Assembly (NCBI GenBank): GCA_964586775.1
Contig: CAZPJD010000252.1
Span: 1 to 30,725, forward strand
DNA from: JADLEX01 sp964586775
GTDB taxonomy: Bacteria; Lernaellota; Lernaellaia; JACKCT01
Length of the DNA stretch: 30,725 bases
Direction of reading: 5' to 3'
Below the pieces are notes generated by a model. It saw nothing but the letters and a program-made list of their open reading frames with translations. It was not told where the DNA came from and searched no databases. Below, in pieces: positions 15,944-23,145 of this stretch. How positions within the stretch are numbered: position 1 is the first letter of the stretch; the number at the start of each line of letters is the position of its first letter. Both the position numbers and the translations under genes were made by a program.

Positions 15944-17175
15944 TCCCGCGCTTTTCGCCGAACCTCTCCGCATCCGATCTCGCCGCCGCGTGGCGCGGGC
16001 GCAACGACACAGACGACGCGGTACGCGAGTTCGAGGACGCGTTCGCGGCGTACATCGGCCGCCGATACGCGATCGCCGTGGCGAGCGCCCGCGCCGGACT
16101 CTACCTGTTGCTGGTCACCGCGCCGCACCGTGTGGGCGTCGCCGCGATGCCCGCGCTCACCTATTGGGCGGTGCCCTCGGTGTGCCGCCTCGCCGATGCG
16201 CGCCCCGCGTTCGTCGATATCGATCTCGACACCATGCTCATGGACGAGTCGCGCCTCGCCGCGCTGCCCGGCGACGTCGGCGCGATCGTCGCCACGCACC
16301 TCTACGGCCGCGTGCAGGACATGGACGCGGTCCTCGATTTTGCGAAGCGGCGCGGCGCGCTCGTGATCGAGGACGTGGCTCAAGGTTTGGGCGCGGCGTG
16401 GCGCGGAAAACCATGCGGGTCGTTCGGCGACGCGGCGTATTTCACCTTCGGGCCGACGAAGAATTTTACGACGCTCGGCGGCGGCATGGTCGCCCTCGAC
16501 GACGACGCGTGGGCGGCGCGAATCCGCGAGCGACTCGCCGTCGGGCGGCGCACCTCGCGCGCTCGGCTGGCGAAACGCGCGGCCTTTGCGTCGGCGATGC
16601 GCGTCGCGGCGGACGCGCGCGTCTTCACGGCGACGCTCGCGCCGCTGATGCGCGCCCTCAAACCGCGCGGCATCGACGTGATCGATCTCGCCACGGTCGA
16701 CCCGCCGCGCGTCTACGATCGCGTTCCGCCCGAGTTTTGGGATGACCTACCCGGCGGCGCGCAGGCGCGCGTGGGCCTCGCGCAGCTCGCCAGGCTCGAT
16801 GCGCAAAACGCGAGGCGCCGCGCGAACGGCGTGGAACTCGCGCGGCTGCTCGCCGGCACGCCGGGGCTGCGCATTGGGCACGTGCGCGAGGGCGAAACGC
16901 CGATCTTCATGAGCTTCCCCGTGCTCGTGAACGCGCCGGACGCACTGGCGCGGCGACTCGTGGCCCACGGCGTGGACACCGCGCGGGGTTACATGAGCGC
17001 GTGCGCCGACGAGCGGATCTTCGCACCGTTTCGCACCGACTGCCCGAATGCCCGGCGCGCCGCCGACGGCATCCTGCACCTGCCCGTGCACCCGGACCTC
17101 GCCGCGTCCGACCTCGCCCACATCGCCCGCGCCGTGCGCGAGTGCGCGGGGCGAATGCCGGTCGGAACCAAGTAG
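15940..17175 (+). CDS. DegT/DnrJ/EryC1/StrS-family PLP-dependent aminotransferase
   Basis: The 411-residue protein has the sugar-aminotransferase pattern: ASARAGLYLLL near residues 49-58, VDIDLDTMLMD, VATHLYGRVQDMD, IEDVAQGLGAAWRGKPCGSFGDAAYFTF and GPTKNFTTLGGGMV. Lys174 is the expected PLP Schiff-base residue and Asp145 the residue that pairs with the ring nitrogen. The family transfers an amino group to keto-sugars, usually nucleotide-linked, for surface glycans or secondary metabolites. It overlaps the flippase gene by four bases. The middle of the chain (about 190-260) is Arg- and Ala-rich and looser than in typical relatives, so the substrate is not predicted. A hairpin without a T-run follows at 17194-17215. 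Confidence 0.88.
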   Translation: MIPRFSPNLSASDLAAAWRGRNDTDDAVREFEDAFAAYIGRRYAIAVASARAGLYLLLVTAPHRVGVAAMPALTYWAVPSVCRLADARPAFVDIDLDTMLMDESRLAALPGDVGAIVATHLYGRVQDMDAVLDFAKRRGALVIEDVAQGLGAAWRGKPCGSFGDAAYFTFGPTKNFTTLGGGMVALDDDAWAARIRERLAVGRRTSRARLAKRAAFASAMRVAADARVFTATLAPLMRALKPRGIDVIDLATVDPPRVYDRVPPEFWDDLPGGAQARVGLAQLARLDAQNARRRANGVELARLLAGTPGLRIGHVREGETPIFMSFPVLVNAPDALARRLVAHGVDTARGYMSACADERIFAPFRTDCPNARRAADGILHLPVHPDLAASDLAHIARAVRECAGRMPVGTK

Positions 17176-17193
17176 CTTCCAAACGTCGGACAT

Positions 17194-17215
17194 CGGCGCG
17201 GACGAATACGCGCCG
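17194..17215. terminator. Hairpin between convergent genes
   Basis: CGGCGCG (17194-17200) pairs with CGCGCCG (17209-17215) around an eight-base loop, in the 52-base gap between the convergent aminotransferase and the membrane glycosyltransferase. No T-run is present on either side, so termination here is only possible. Confidence 0.25.
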
Positions 17216-17227
17216 TGAGCGATCCGC

Positions 17228-18742
17228 TCACCAGCGCAGCAGCCAATACAGCTTGAGCGGCTCGAACGTCCGACGGTCGGGGTAGGAGACGATCGTGTAG
17301 GTCGGGTAGCCGGCGACCGTCTGAAACGTCGGGCGACCCAAGGTGGCGGTGAGAACTTTCACGACCTCGGCCTCGGGGTCGAAGCGCTCGCCGTCGTGGT
17401 CGATCAGCGTCACGCGAAACGCCAGCGGCGCGAATGACAACGCCTTTTCGGCCAAGCCGCGCGACCCCATGCGCAGCGCGTCGGCATCGGTGGCGGCCAG
17501 CGGTTTGAACTGCCAGCGCCCGCGGTTGTAGAACTCGAAGGGCGCGGCGGACTCGGCGGAATAGGCGAGCACCCACTCGCGCTGACGCGGCTCGCCCACG
17601 CGGGCGTGGATCTCGCGCCAGTCGGCCGGGTTGTAGCGGCGGTTGCGGTGCACGTCGTTGACCGCGCCCGCGGCCAGCAGCACCAGCACCACCGCGATCG
17701 CCCCCGCGAGCGCCGCGCCGAATCGCGAGCGCCGCGACAGCTCGCCGATTCCCGACGCCACGCACCCGATCGCCGCCGGCGCGACGATCGTCATGTCCAC
17801 GAGCGAAACGGGCACGAAGATGCGCGCAACGAACGCGCTCACCACCGGCACGGCGAAGAGCGCGCCCAGGAACGGGTGGCGAAATCCGCCCCAGAACCCG
17901 AGCACGGCGACGAATGCGAAGAGCGCGAAAAGCGCGACGACGAGCGCCGCGTCGCCGACACCCGCGAAATGCCACAGCCCGGAAAACGTCGGGATGTGCC
18001 AGGAGTCGACGCCGAAGGGGAAGTTGGCGCAAAAGCGCGCGGCGAATGCGGAGAGTTCCTCGCGCGGCATCGTCGCCATGCCGTGCGCCGCCTGACGCAC
18101 CATCACGGGCAGCCACGGCAGGCCGAGCAACACCGCGCCGGCGGCGGGCGCGAAGGCATCGCGAAAACGAAACCCCGGCTTGATCGACGACGACAGCATC
18201 GCGAAGCCGAGCCACGCGACGTAGAACCACGCGAAGGTGTGCGTGTAGAGGGCGAGCGCGGCGAAGATCACCGTCGGCAGCTTCGCGCTCTCGCCGTGCG
18301 TCGCGAGCCAAGCGCTGGCGAAATACGCCGATAGCGCGACAAAGAGCGTCGCGAGCGCGACGGGCGACGCTTGCTGCGCCGCCTCGACCGACATGGGGTG
18401 CAGCGCGAGCAGCACGCACGCCAGCGTCGCGGTCACGGCGGTGATCTTGCGTTCGATGAGCAGGAAGGCGACGCCGACCGCCGCGGCGGAGAAGATCGCC
18501 GACGGCAGACGCACCCACCACTCGGCGTTGGAAAACGCGGACCACGCCGCGAGGAAGAGCGGGTAGATCGGCGGCTCGGATGACGTGCCGAGATACGCGA
18601 AGAGCCCGCCGCCGCCCAGCGTCAGCCGGTGCACCTCGGCGGGCGTGAAACCCGGCGAGCCGATGCCCACGAGGCGCGCGGCGAGGGCGGCCACGGCGAA
18701 CATCGCCGCGGCGATTTGGCGATCGCGTTCGTCGAGCTTCAT
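17228..18742 (-). CDS. GT39/PMT-like multi-spanning membrane protein, putative glycosyltransferase
   Basis: The 504-residue protein has about 10-12 hydrophobic helices, starting AAAMFAVAALAARLVGIGSPGFTPAEVHRLTLGG. A Glu in TPAEVHR lies in the first outer loop, where GT-C enzymes carry their acidic motif. EPPIYPLFLAAWSAFSNAEWWVRLPSAIFS, seen in parts such as PPIYPLFLAAW and EWWVRLPSAIF, and later LALHPMSVEAAQQASP are typical of the PMT/ArnT-like family, which moves sugars from polyprenyl-phosphate carriers. The C-terminal 150 residues form a soluble domain. The ATG at 18742 has a weak upstream signal. It is convergent with the flippase/aminotransferase pair, and may share the envelope-glycan theme. 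The substrate is unknown. Confidence 0.75.
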   Translation of the reverse strand: MKLDERDRQIAAAMFAVAALAARLVGIGSPGFTPAEVHRLTLGGGGLFAYLGTSSEPPIYPLFLAAWSAFSNAEWWVRLPSAIFSAAAVGVAFLLIERKITAVTATLACVLLALHPMSVEAAQQASPVALATLFVALSAYFASAWLATHGESAKLPTVIFAALALYTHTFAWFYVAWLGFAMLSSSIKPGFRFRDAFAPAAGAVLLGLPWLPVMVRQAAHGMATMPREELSAFAARFCANFPFGVDSWHIPTFSGLWHFAGVGDAALVVALFALFAFVAVLGFWGGFRHPFLGALFAVPVVSAFVARIFVPVSLVDMTIVAPAAIGCVASGIGELSRRSRFGAALAGAIAVVLVLLAAGAVNDVHRNRRYNPADWREIHARVGEPRQREWVLAYSAESAAPFEFYNRGRWQFKPLAATDADALRMGSRGLAEKALSFAPLAFRVTLIDHDGERFDPEAEVVKVLTATLGRPTFQTVAGYPTYTIVSYPDRRTFEPLKLYWLLRW

Positions 18743-18812
18743 GTCGTTCCCGGGATTTGGCTCAAACCGGAGGCGATCCTATCACGCGACGCGCGGCCGC
18801 TCCAGCGCGAAT

Positions 18813-19262
18813 TCAAAACAGTTTCGTCGAATCGAGCAGCAGCGTGACGGGCCCATCGTTCACGAGTTCCACATCCATCATCGCGCCGAAGCGCCCCGTC
18901 TCGACGCGCAGGCCCATCGAGCGGCAGCCCTCGACGAAGCGCTCGTACATCGGGATTGCGAGTTCCGGCCGCGCCGCGTCGGTGAAGCCCGGCCTGCGGC
19001 CCTTGCGCGCGTCGCCGTAGAGCGTGAATTGCGAAACGACGAGCAGCGCGCCGCCGGCCTCGGCGACCGAGCGGTTCATCTTGCCTTCGTCGTCCTCGAA
19101 GATGCGCAGCTCGGGAATCTTTTTTTGCATGTAGTCAAGATCGGCGTCGGTGTCGGTCTGCGCCACGCCGAGAAAGACGAGCAGCCCCGCGCCGATTTCG
19201 CCGATGACCTCGCCGGCGACACTGACGCGCGCGCGCTTCACGCGCTGCAATACCGCGCGCAC
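18813..19262 (-). CDS. dtd: D-aminoacyl-tRNA deacylase
   Basis: The 149-residue protein matches DTD along its whole length. It has MRAVLQRVKRARVSV at the start, LRIFEDDEGKMNRSV, the catalytic-site motif SQFTLYGDARKGRRPGF and the NDGPVTLLLDS motif with the Gly-cisPro pair that rejects L-amino acids. DTD removes D-amino acids (and glycine from tRNA-Ala) by hydrolysing the ester bond to tRNA. The start codon is GTG at 19262, seven bases after the tryptophanase stop, so the two genes form an operon. The link to an amino-acid lyase is unusual. Confidence 0.96.
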   Translation of the reverse strand: MRAVLQRVKRARVSVAGEVIGEIGAGLLVFLGVAQTDTDADLDYMQKKIPELRIFEDDEGKMNRSVAEAGGALLVVSQFTLYGDARKGRRPGFTDAARPELAIPMYERFVEGCRSMGLRVETGRFGAMMDVELVNDGPVTLLLDSTKLF

Positions 19263-19269
19263 GCCGCCC

Positions 19270-20649
19270 TCAGTTCGCCACCGGCCGGAACTCGGCCAGG
19301 AAGTGCTTGAGGTGGTCCGGCGCGTACGTGATCTCGTAGCCCGGAATCTCGGCCGCGTGATGCACGCAGTCGATGATCGTCTCGGCCACGAAGTCGATGT
19401 GGCGGTCGGTGTAAACGCGGCGCGGAATCGCGAGGCGCACCAGATCGTTATCGGGATAGATCGTGGCGCCGGTCGCCGGATCGGTCTTCGCGAACATCAC
19501 CGAGCCGATCTCGACGGCGCGCACGCCGCCGCGCCGGTAGAGTTCGCACGACAGCGCCCAGCCGCGCAGGCGCTCGATCGGCAAATGGCGGCAGATCGCG
19601 TTGGCGTTCAGATACACCGCGTGCCCGCCCGGCGGGTGGATCATCGGCACGCCGTTTTGCGCGAGGCGCTTGTGCAGTCGCCCGACCTGCTCGACGCGCT
19701 GCTCGAGCGTGGCGATGTCGAGCCCTTCCTTCAGGCCGATCGCGATCGCTTCCATGTCGCGGCCCGCGAGCCCGCCGTAGGTGACGAAACCCTCGACCAC
19801 CACCATCAGCTCGCACACGCGGCGAAAGACCGCGTCGGAGTCGGTCGCGAAGAATCCGCCGATGTTCACGAAGCCGTCTTTTTTCGCGCTCATCAACACG
19901 CCGTCGCACAGGGCAAACATCTGCGCGGCGATTTCGGTCAGCGTTTTGTCGCGATAGCCGTCTTCGCGCATCTTGATGAAGTAGCAGTTCTCGGCGTAGC
20001 GCGCGGCGTCGATGTAAAGCGGCGTTGCGTGACGCAGGCAGATCTCCCGAGCGGCGCGAAGATTCGCGAGGCTCACGGGCTGCCCGCCGTTCGAGTTGTT
20101 CGTCACCGTCATGACGACGGCGGCCACGTGGCGCGATTTGTCGGCCAGCCAGCGCTCGAGCGCGTCGAGGTCGATGTCGCCCTTGAAGGGGTCGGTGCGC
20201 TCCAGATCGCGGCTCGCGAGGCACGGGATGTTGACGGGATCGCCGCCCTTGGTCGCGACGTTGGCCTGCGTGGTGTCGAAGTGCGTATTCGAGAGAACGA
20301 CGTCGCCGGGAGACAGGATCGCGCCGAAAAACAGGTTTTCGGCGCTGCGCCCCTGGTGTGTGGGCACGACGTGCTTTTTCCCGGTGATGGCGCGCACCGT
20401 GTCCTGCAGATGGAAATAGCTGTTGGACCCGGCGTAGGATTCGTCACCGATCATGATGCCGGCCCACTGCTGATCGCTCATCGAGCCGGTCCCCGAATCG
20501 GTGAGCAGGTCGATGGTCACCTGGCGCGCGGCCAGCTTGAAGGGATTGTAGCGGGCGGCTTCGAGGGCCGCTTCGCGCTCGGCGCGTTCGAGAACGGGGA
20601 TTCGCTCGACGACCTTGATCTTGAAGGGTTCGAAGGGCAGCGGTTTCAT
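19270..20649 (-). CDS. tnaA: Tryptophanase (tryptophan indole-lyase), beta-eliminating
   Basis: The 459-residue PLP enzyme belongs to the tryptophanase/tyrosine phenol-lyase family: LTDSGTGSMSD, THQGRSAEN, IDAARYAEN, MSAKKD (Lys257 expected to hold PLP) and YGGLAGRDMEA. Two substrate-site positions favour tryptophanase. The segment that in tyrosine phenol-lyase contains Arg (SMERG) reads AVEIGS, with Ile381. The C-terminal segment is HLKHF with His449, where E. coli TnaA has His463 and tyrosine phenol-lyase Phe. Much of the rest, such as QQWAGIMIGDESYAG and VNIGGF, looks closer to tyrosine phenol-lyase. It should convert L-Trp to indole, pyruvate and ammonia. GGAG lies 8 bases before the ATG. 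I saw no convincing TnaC-like leader peptide. Confidence 0.88.
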   Translation of the reverse strand: MKPLPFEPFKIKVVERIPVLERAEREAALEAARYNPFKLAARQVTIDLLTDSGTGSMSDQQWAGIMIGDESYAGSNSYFHLQDTVRAITGKKHVVPTHQGRSAENLFFGAILSPGDVVLSNTHFDTTQANVATKGGDPVNIPCLASRDLERTDPFKGDIDLDALERWLADKSRHVAAVVMTVTNNSNGGQPVSLANLRAAREICLRHATPLYIDAARYAENCYFIKMREDGYRDKTLTEIAAQMFALCDGVLMSAKKDGFVNIGGFFATDSDAVFRRVCELMVVVEGFVTYGGLAGRDMEAIAIGLKEGLDIATLEQRVEQVGRLHKRLAQNGVPMIHPPGGHAVYLNANAICRHLPIERLRGWALSCELYRRGGVRAVEIGSVMFAKTDPATGATIYPDNDLVRLAIPRRVYTDRHIDFVAETIIDCVHHAAEIPGYEITYAPDHLKHFLAEFRPVAN

Positions 20650-20665
20650 GGGGGCACTCCGGCGT

Positions 20666-20681
20666 GCGGCCGATCGGCCGC
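20666..20681. promoter_or_regulatory. Perfect 16-base palindrome in the tnaA leader
   Basis: GCGGCCGATCGGCCGC is fully self-complementary and starts 17 bases before the tnaA ATG (reading on the minus strand). It could be an operator or part of an RNA structure near the ribosome site. GC-rich palindromes can also arise by chance here. Confidence 0.3.
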
Positions 20682-20696
20682 GGCGACATTAGCAAC

Positions 20697-21248
20697 TTCG
20701 CAAGGGCGTGTCATGCGCTGGCCGGCGGGATGCCTGTGAATTGCGGACCAAGCCGGGGTGAATCGCCCGGCGCGAAGGGACGGTGCCGAATCGCGGGAAA
20801 AATGGGTCGAATTTTCATCCCAAACCGACCGAAAGCGGGAGGGTGAAGGGCAAAGGCGAACTTAGGTAAACATTTTCTCGAAAATTAAGACAATCGATAA
20901 TCGTATATCATTAATTGAAGGACAAATAGCCAAATAAATGACGATATTTATCTATAGATAGTCAAAATTTTGTTTTACGTCCAAATTTCCGACACGCCTG
21001 CGCCACGCAAACACATCCACAAAACGCAACACGCCGTCAAAATCCACAGCACGTTCATCCGGCAAAAATCCAACTCCTTGAATTCCCGATGAAAAACTTG
21101 CGCCCTGCTCGCAACCCCCATTCGCCAACCCTGGCGCGAAACGGCCTTCGTGCCACGCGCGCTTGGCACGCGCCTTGCGATACTTCGACACGTTCGCAGG
21201 GGTCGTGGGGATCGCACCAGGGGACTCGACGAAAAATGGGGAGCAGCA
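20697..21248. other. Intergenic region with an AT-rich island (20860-20990)
   Basis: About 550 bases lie between the divergent tnaA and 135-aa protein genes with no credible CDS. Bases 20860-20990 are strongly AT-rich against a GC-rich background and contain two perfect palindromes: TATCTATAGATA (20949-20960) and CAAAATTTTG (20963-20972). A possible minus-strand promoter toward tnaA is TTGTCC (20920-20925) and GATTAT (20897-20902) with a 17-base gap; each matches four of six consensus bases. The plus strand carries the sigma-54 promoter at 21163. The island may be a bent or protein-binding upstream region (inference). Confidence 0.6.
21163..21178 (+). promoter_or_regulatory. Sigma-54 (RpoN) promoter
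   Basis: The element TTGGCACG-CGCC-TTGC has GG at 21165-21166 and GC at 21177-21178 with exactly ten bases between them, matching the -24/-12 consensus TGGCAC-N5-TTGC at every position. The transcription start would be near 21190, about 60 bases before the ATG at 21249. The -24 half lies in a 7-base inverted repeat, CGTGCCA (21149-21155) with TGGCACG (21164-21170). Activation would need an enhancer-binding protein acting from upstream. Confidence 0.8.
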
Positions 21249-21656
21249 ATGGGCGCCACACGGATGATCGGAGCCAAGGAATTGAAGGGCATTCAAACCA
21301 GGGAGATGGACGTAGCCGCGTTCGAGCTGACGCAGCGCGATGTCTGCCGTTTCCGTTCCACCCTCGACGTCAAGTCGGGCGACGTGGTGCTTATCAAGGC
21401 GTCGTTCAAAAACGCCTGCGACGAGCAGGACGAAAACGATTACGATCCCCGGTGCGTGTATCGCCGGCGGGTGGTGCCCTTCGTCACGCGGATTCAGTCG
21501 GTGACGGATCTCAAGGACGGCGCCCGATCGGTGCGCGCCAGCATCGAACGCATCACCCCCGGCGACCATCGGTTTTTCCTGAACAAGTACGTGGATGAGC
21601 GGGACGAAGGCGTCACCTTCGACTTCGAGGCCCGTCTGATTCGATACGTGTCCTAA
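21249..21656 (+). CDS. Small protein of unknown function under sigma-54 control
   Basis: The ATG at 21249 is preferred because GGGGAG lies about 6 bases upstream and because the sigma-54 start would be near 21190; the open frame upstream begins before the promoter. The 135-residue product has no signal peptide or membrane segment. It is rich in charged residues and looks like alternating strands: KSGDVVLIKASF (43-54), VYRRRVVPFVTRIQSV (70-85), SVRASIERI (94-102), FFLNKYVDERDEGVTFDFEARLI (109-131, in parts). This could be a small beta-barrel such as a PilZ- or OB-like fold, but the PilZ RxxxR and DxSxxG motifs are not seen. I do not recognise the family. It is a monocistronic unit ending at the terminator at 21861. 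Confidence 0.75.
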   Translation: MGATRMIGAKELKGIQTREMDVAAFELTQRDVCRFRSTLDVKSGDVVLIKASFKNACDEQDENDYDPRCVYRRRVVPFVTRIQSVTDLKDGARSVRASIERITPGDHRFFLNKYVDERDEGVTFDFEARLIRYVS

Positions 21657-22014
21657 AGGGTCTTTTTCATACAGAAGGTTCGAGAACCCCGCGCGACCGG
21701 TCGTCCCCCTTCCGGTCGCGCGGACGGGCGGAACGCCGACGGCGCATGACCGGCGAACCGCCCACGGGTCGCGAACGAATGTCGGCAAACCGCGTTCCCT
21801 GGCCAACGTGCCGATCGGTTTCCGGCAAATCGCGTCTGCTCCCTTCCATTCCCTTCGCGCGGCGCTCCGGCATTCGGAGCGCCTTTTTTCTTTTTCATTC
21901 GGCATTCGTTCTTGACGACGGGGTCCTGGCCCGACGCCCGTGCGAGCTTCGCAATGCTGTGCTAAAAGAGCCGCTCATGGATCGATGCCGAGTTCGCTGA
22001 ACGGGGGAGATCTG
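21657..22014. other. Non-coding stretch with a perfect inverted repeat and terminator
   Basis: About 360 bases separate the small protein from the acyl-CoA dehydrogenase. GCGCGACCGG (21691-21700) pairs perfectly with CCGGTCGCGC (21712-21721) around an 11-base loop, without a T-run. The strong terminator follows at 21861. I saw no credible CDS or RNA gene; the space between the two hairpins could be a long 3' untranslated region. Confidence 0.5.
21861..21895 (+). terminator. Strong Rho-independent terminator
   Basis: GGCGCTCCG (21861-21869) pairs with CGGAGCGCC (21875-21883) in a perfect nine-base-pair stem with a five-base loop, followed by six T, a C and five more T. It ends the transcript of the 135-residue protein gene. 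Confidence 0.92.
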
Positions 22015-23145
22015 TTGACCGCGTACTTCGACGAGACGCACGAGATGCTGCGCGCGAGCGCGCGGACCTTTACCGAGCGCGAGGTCGCGCCGCACGTGGA
22101 CACGTGGGAAGCGGGGGGCATCTTCGACCGCGACCTGTATCGCAAAGCCGCGGCGGCGGGATTTTTGGGCATGGGCTACCCCGAGGACCTCGGCGGCACG
22201 CCCGGCGATCCGTTCCACATGATCGTGTTTACCGAGGAGCTGATGCGCGCCGGTTCGATGGGCGTGGTGGCCGGACTCGGCAGCCATGCGATCGCGATTC
22301 CGCCCATCCTCTCGTTGGGCACGCCCGAGCAGCAGCGGCGCTTCGTGCCGCCCGTGCTCGTGGGCGAAAAAGTCGCTTCGCTCGCCATCACCGAGCCGGG
22401 CGCGGGCTCGGACGTGGCGGGGCTCGTCACGCGCGCGGTGCGCGACGGCGATCACTACGTGCTGAACGGCGCCAAGACCTTCATCACCAGCGGCACGCGC
22501 GCCGATCTGGTCACCGTCGCGGTGCGAACCGGCGAACCTGGCCACTCGGGGGTGAGCCTGATCGTCGTCGAGCGCGGCACGCCGGGTTTTCGCGTGTCGC
22601 GCAAGATCGACAAGATGGGCTGGTGCGCGTCGGATACGGCGGAGCTGGTCTTCGAGGACTGCCGCGTGCCGGCCGAAAACCTGCTCGGGAGCGAGGGCGC
22701 GGGGTTTGTCGGCATCATGCGCAACTTTCAGAACGAGCGGCTCGCCCTCGCCGTCATGGGCCACGCCATCGCCGATGTGGCGTATCAGCGGGCGCGGCGT
22801 TACGCCGACGAGCGCGAGGCTTTCGGGCGGCCGATCGCGGGGTTCCAGGTCACGCGCCACAAGTTGGTGGACATGGCGACGCGCGTGGAAATCTCGCGCG
22901 AATACAACTACCGGCTCGCTGCGCGGTTGCGCGACGGCGAATACGCGGTGAAAGAGGTCTCGATGGCCAAAAACTTCGCGGCGGAAACGGCGGAGTACGT
23001 CTGTCGCGAGGCGATCCAGATTCTCGGCGGATACGGTTACGCGACCGAGTTCGGCGTCGAGCGCCTCTATCGCGACGCGCGCATTCTGGCCATCGGCGGC
23101 GGCACCACCGAGATCATGAAAGAAGTGATCTGGAAACTCCTGTGA
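22015..23145 (+). CDS. Acyl-CoA dehydrogenase family flavoprotein
   Basis: The 376-residue start at TTG 22015 is preferred because GGGGGAG lies 5 bases upstream and families usually begin near YFDETHEMLRASAR; an in-frame ATG at 21985 would add 10 residues. FAD-binding and core motifs are AITEPGAGSD (125-134), LNGAKTFITSG (150-160), AFGRPIAGFQ (269-278) and ILGGYGYATEFGVERLYRDARI (336-357, in parts). The catalytic Glu of medium-chain enzymes (YEGT motif) is replaced by Gly in IGGGTTEI. Glu241 in NERLAL sits where long-chain and isovaleryl enzymes have their base, so the enzyme is likely of that type. The stop overlaps the GTG of the acyltransferase, indicating an operon. The natural acyl-CoA is unknown. 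Confidence 0.9.
   Translation: MTAYFDETHEMLRASARTFTEREVAPHVDTWEAGGIFDRDLYRKAAAAGFLGMGYPEDLGGTPGDPFHMIVFTEELMRAGSMGVVAGLGSHAIAIPPILSLGTPEQQRRFVPPVLVGEKVASLAITEPGAGSDVAGLVTRAVRDGDHYVLNGAKTFITSGTRADLVTVAVRTGEPGHSGVSLIVVERGTPGFRVSRKIDKMGWCASDTAELVFEDCRVPAENLLGSEGAGFVGIMRNFQNERLALAVMGHAIADVAYQRARRYADEREAFGRPIAGFQVTRHKLVDMATRVEISREYNYRLAARLRDGEYAVKEVSMAKNFAAETAEYVCREAIQILGGYGYATEFGVERLYRDARILAIGGGTTEIMKEVIWKLL

Noticed and set aside
19270..20649. Tyrosine phenol-lyase
   Set aside because: The Arg in SMERG that binds the phenol ring group is replaced by AVEIGS, and a TnaA-like His is near the C-terminus.
20700..20760. A second sigma-54-like element upstream of tnaA (minus strand)
   Set aside because: It reads TGACAC with only four bases before TTGC and lacks the GG of the -24 element.
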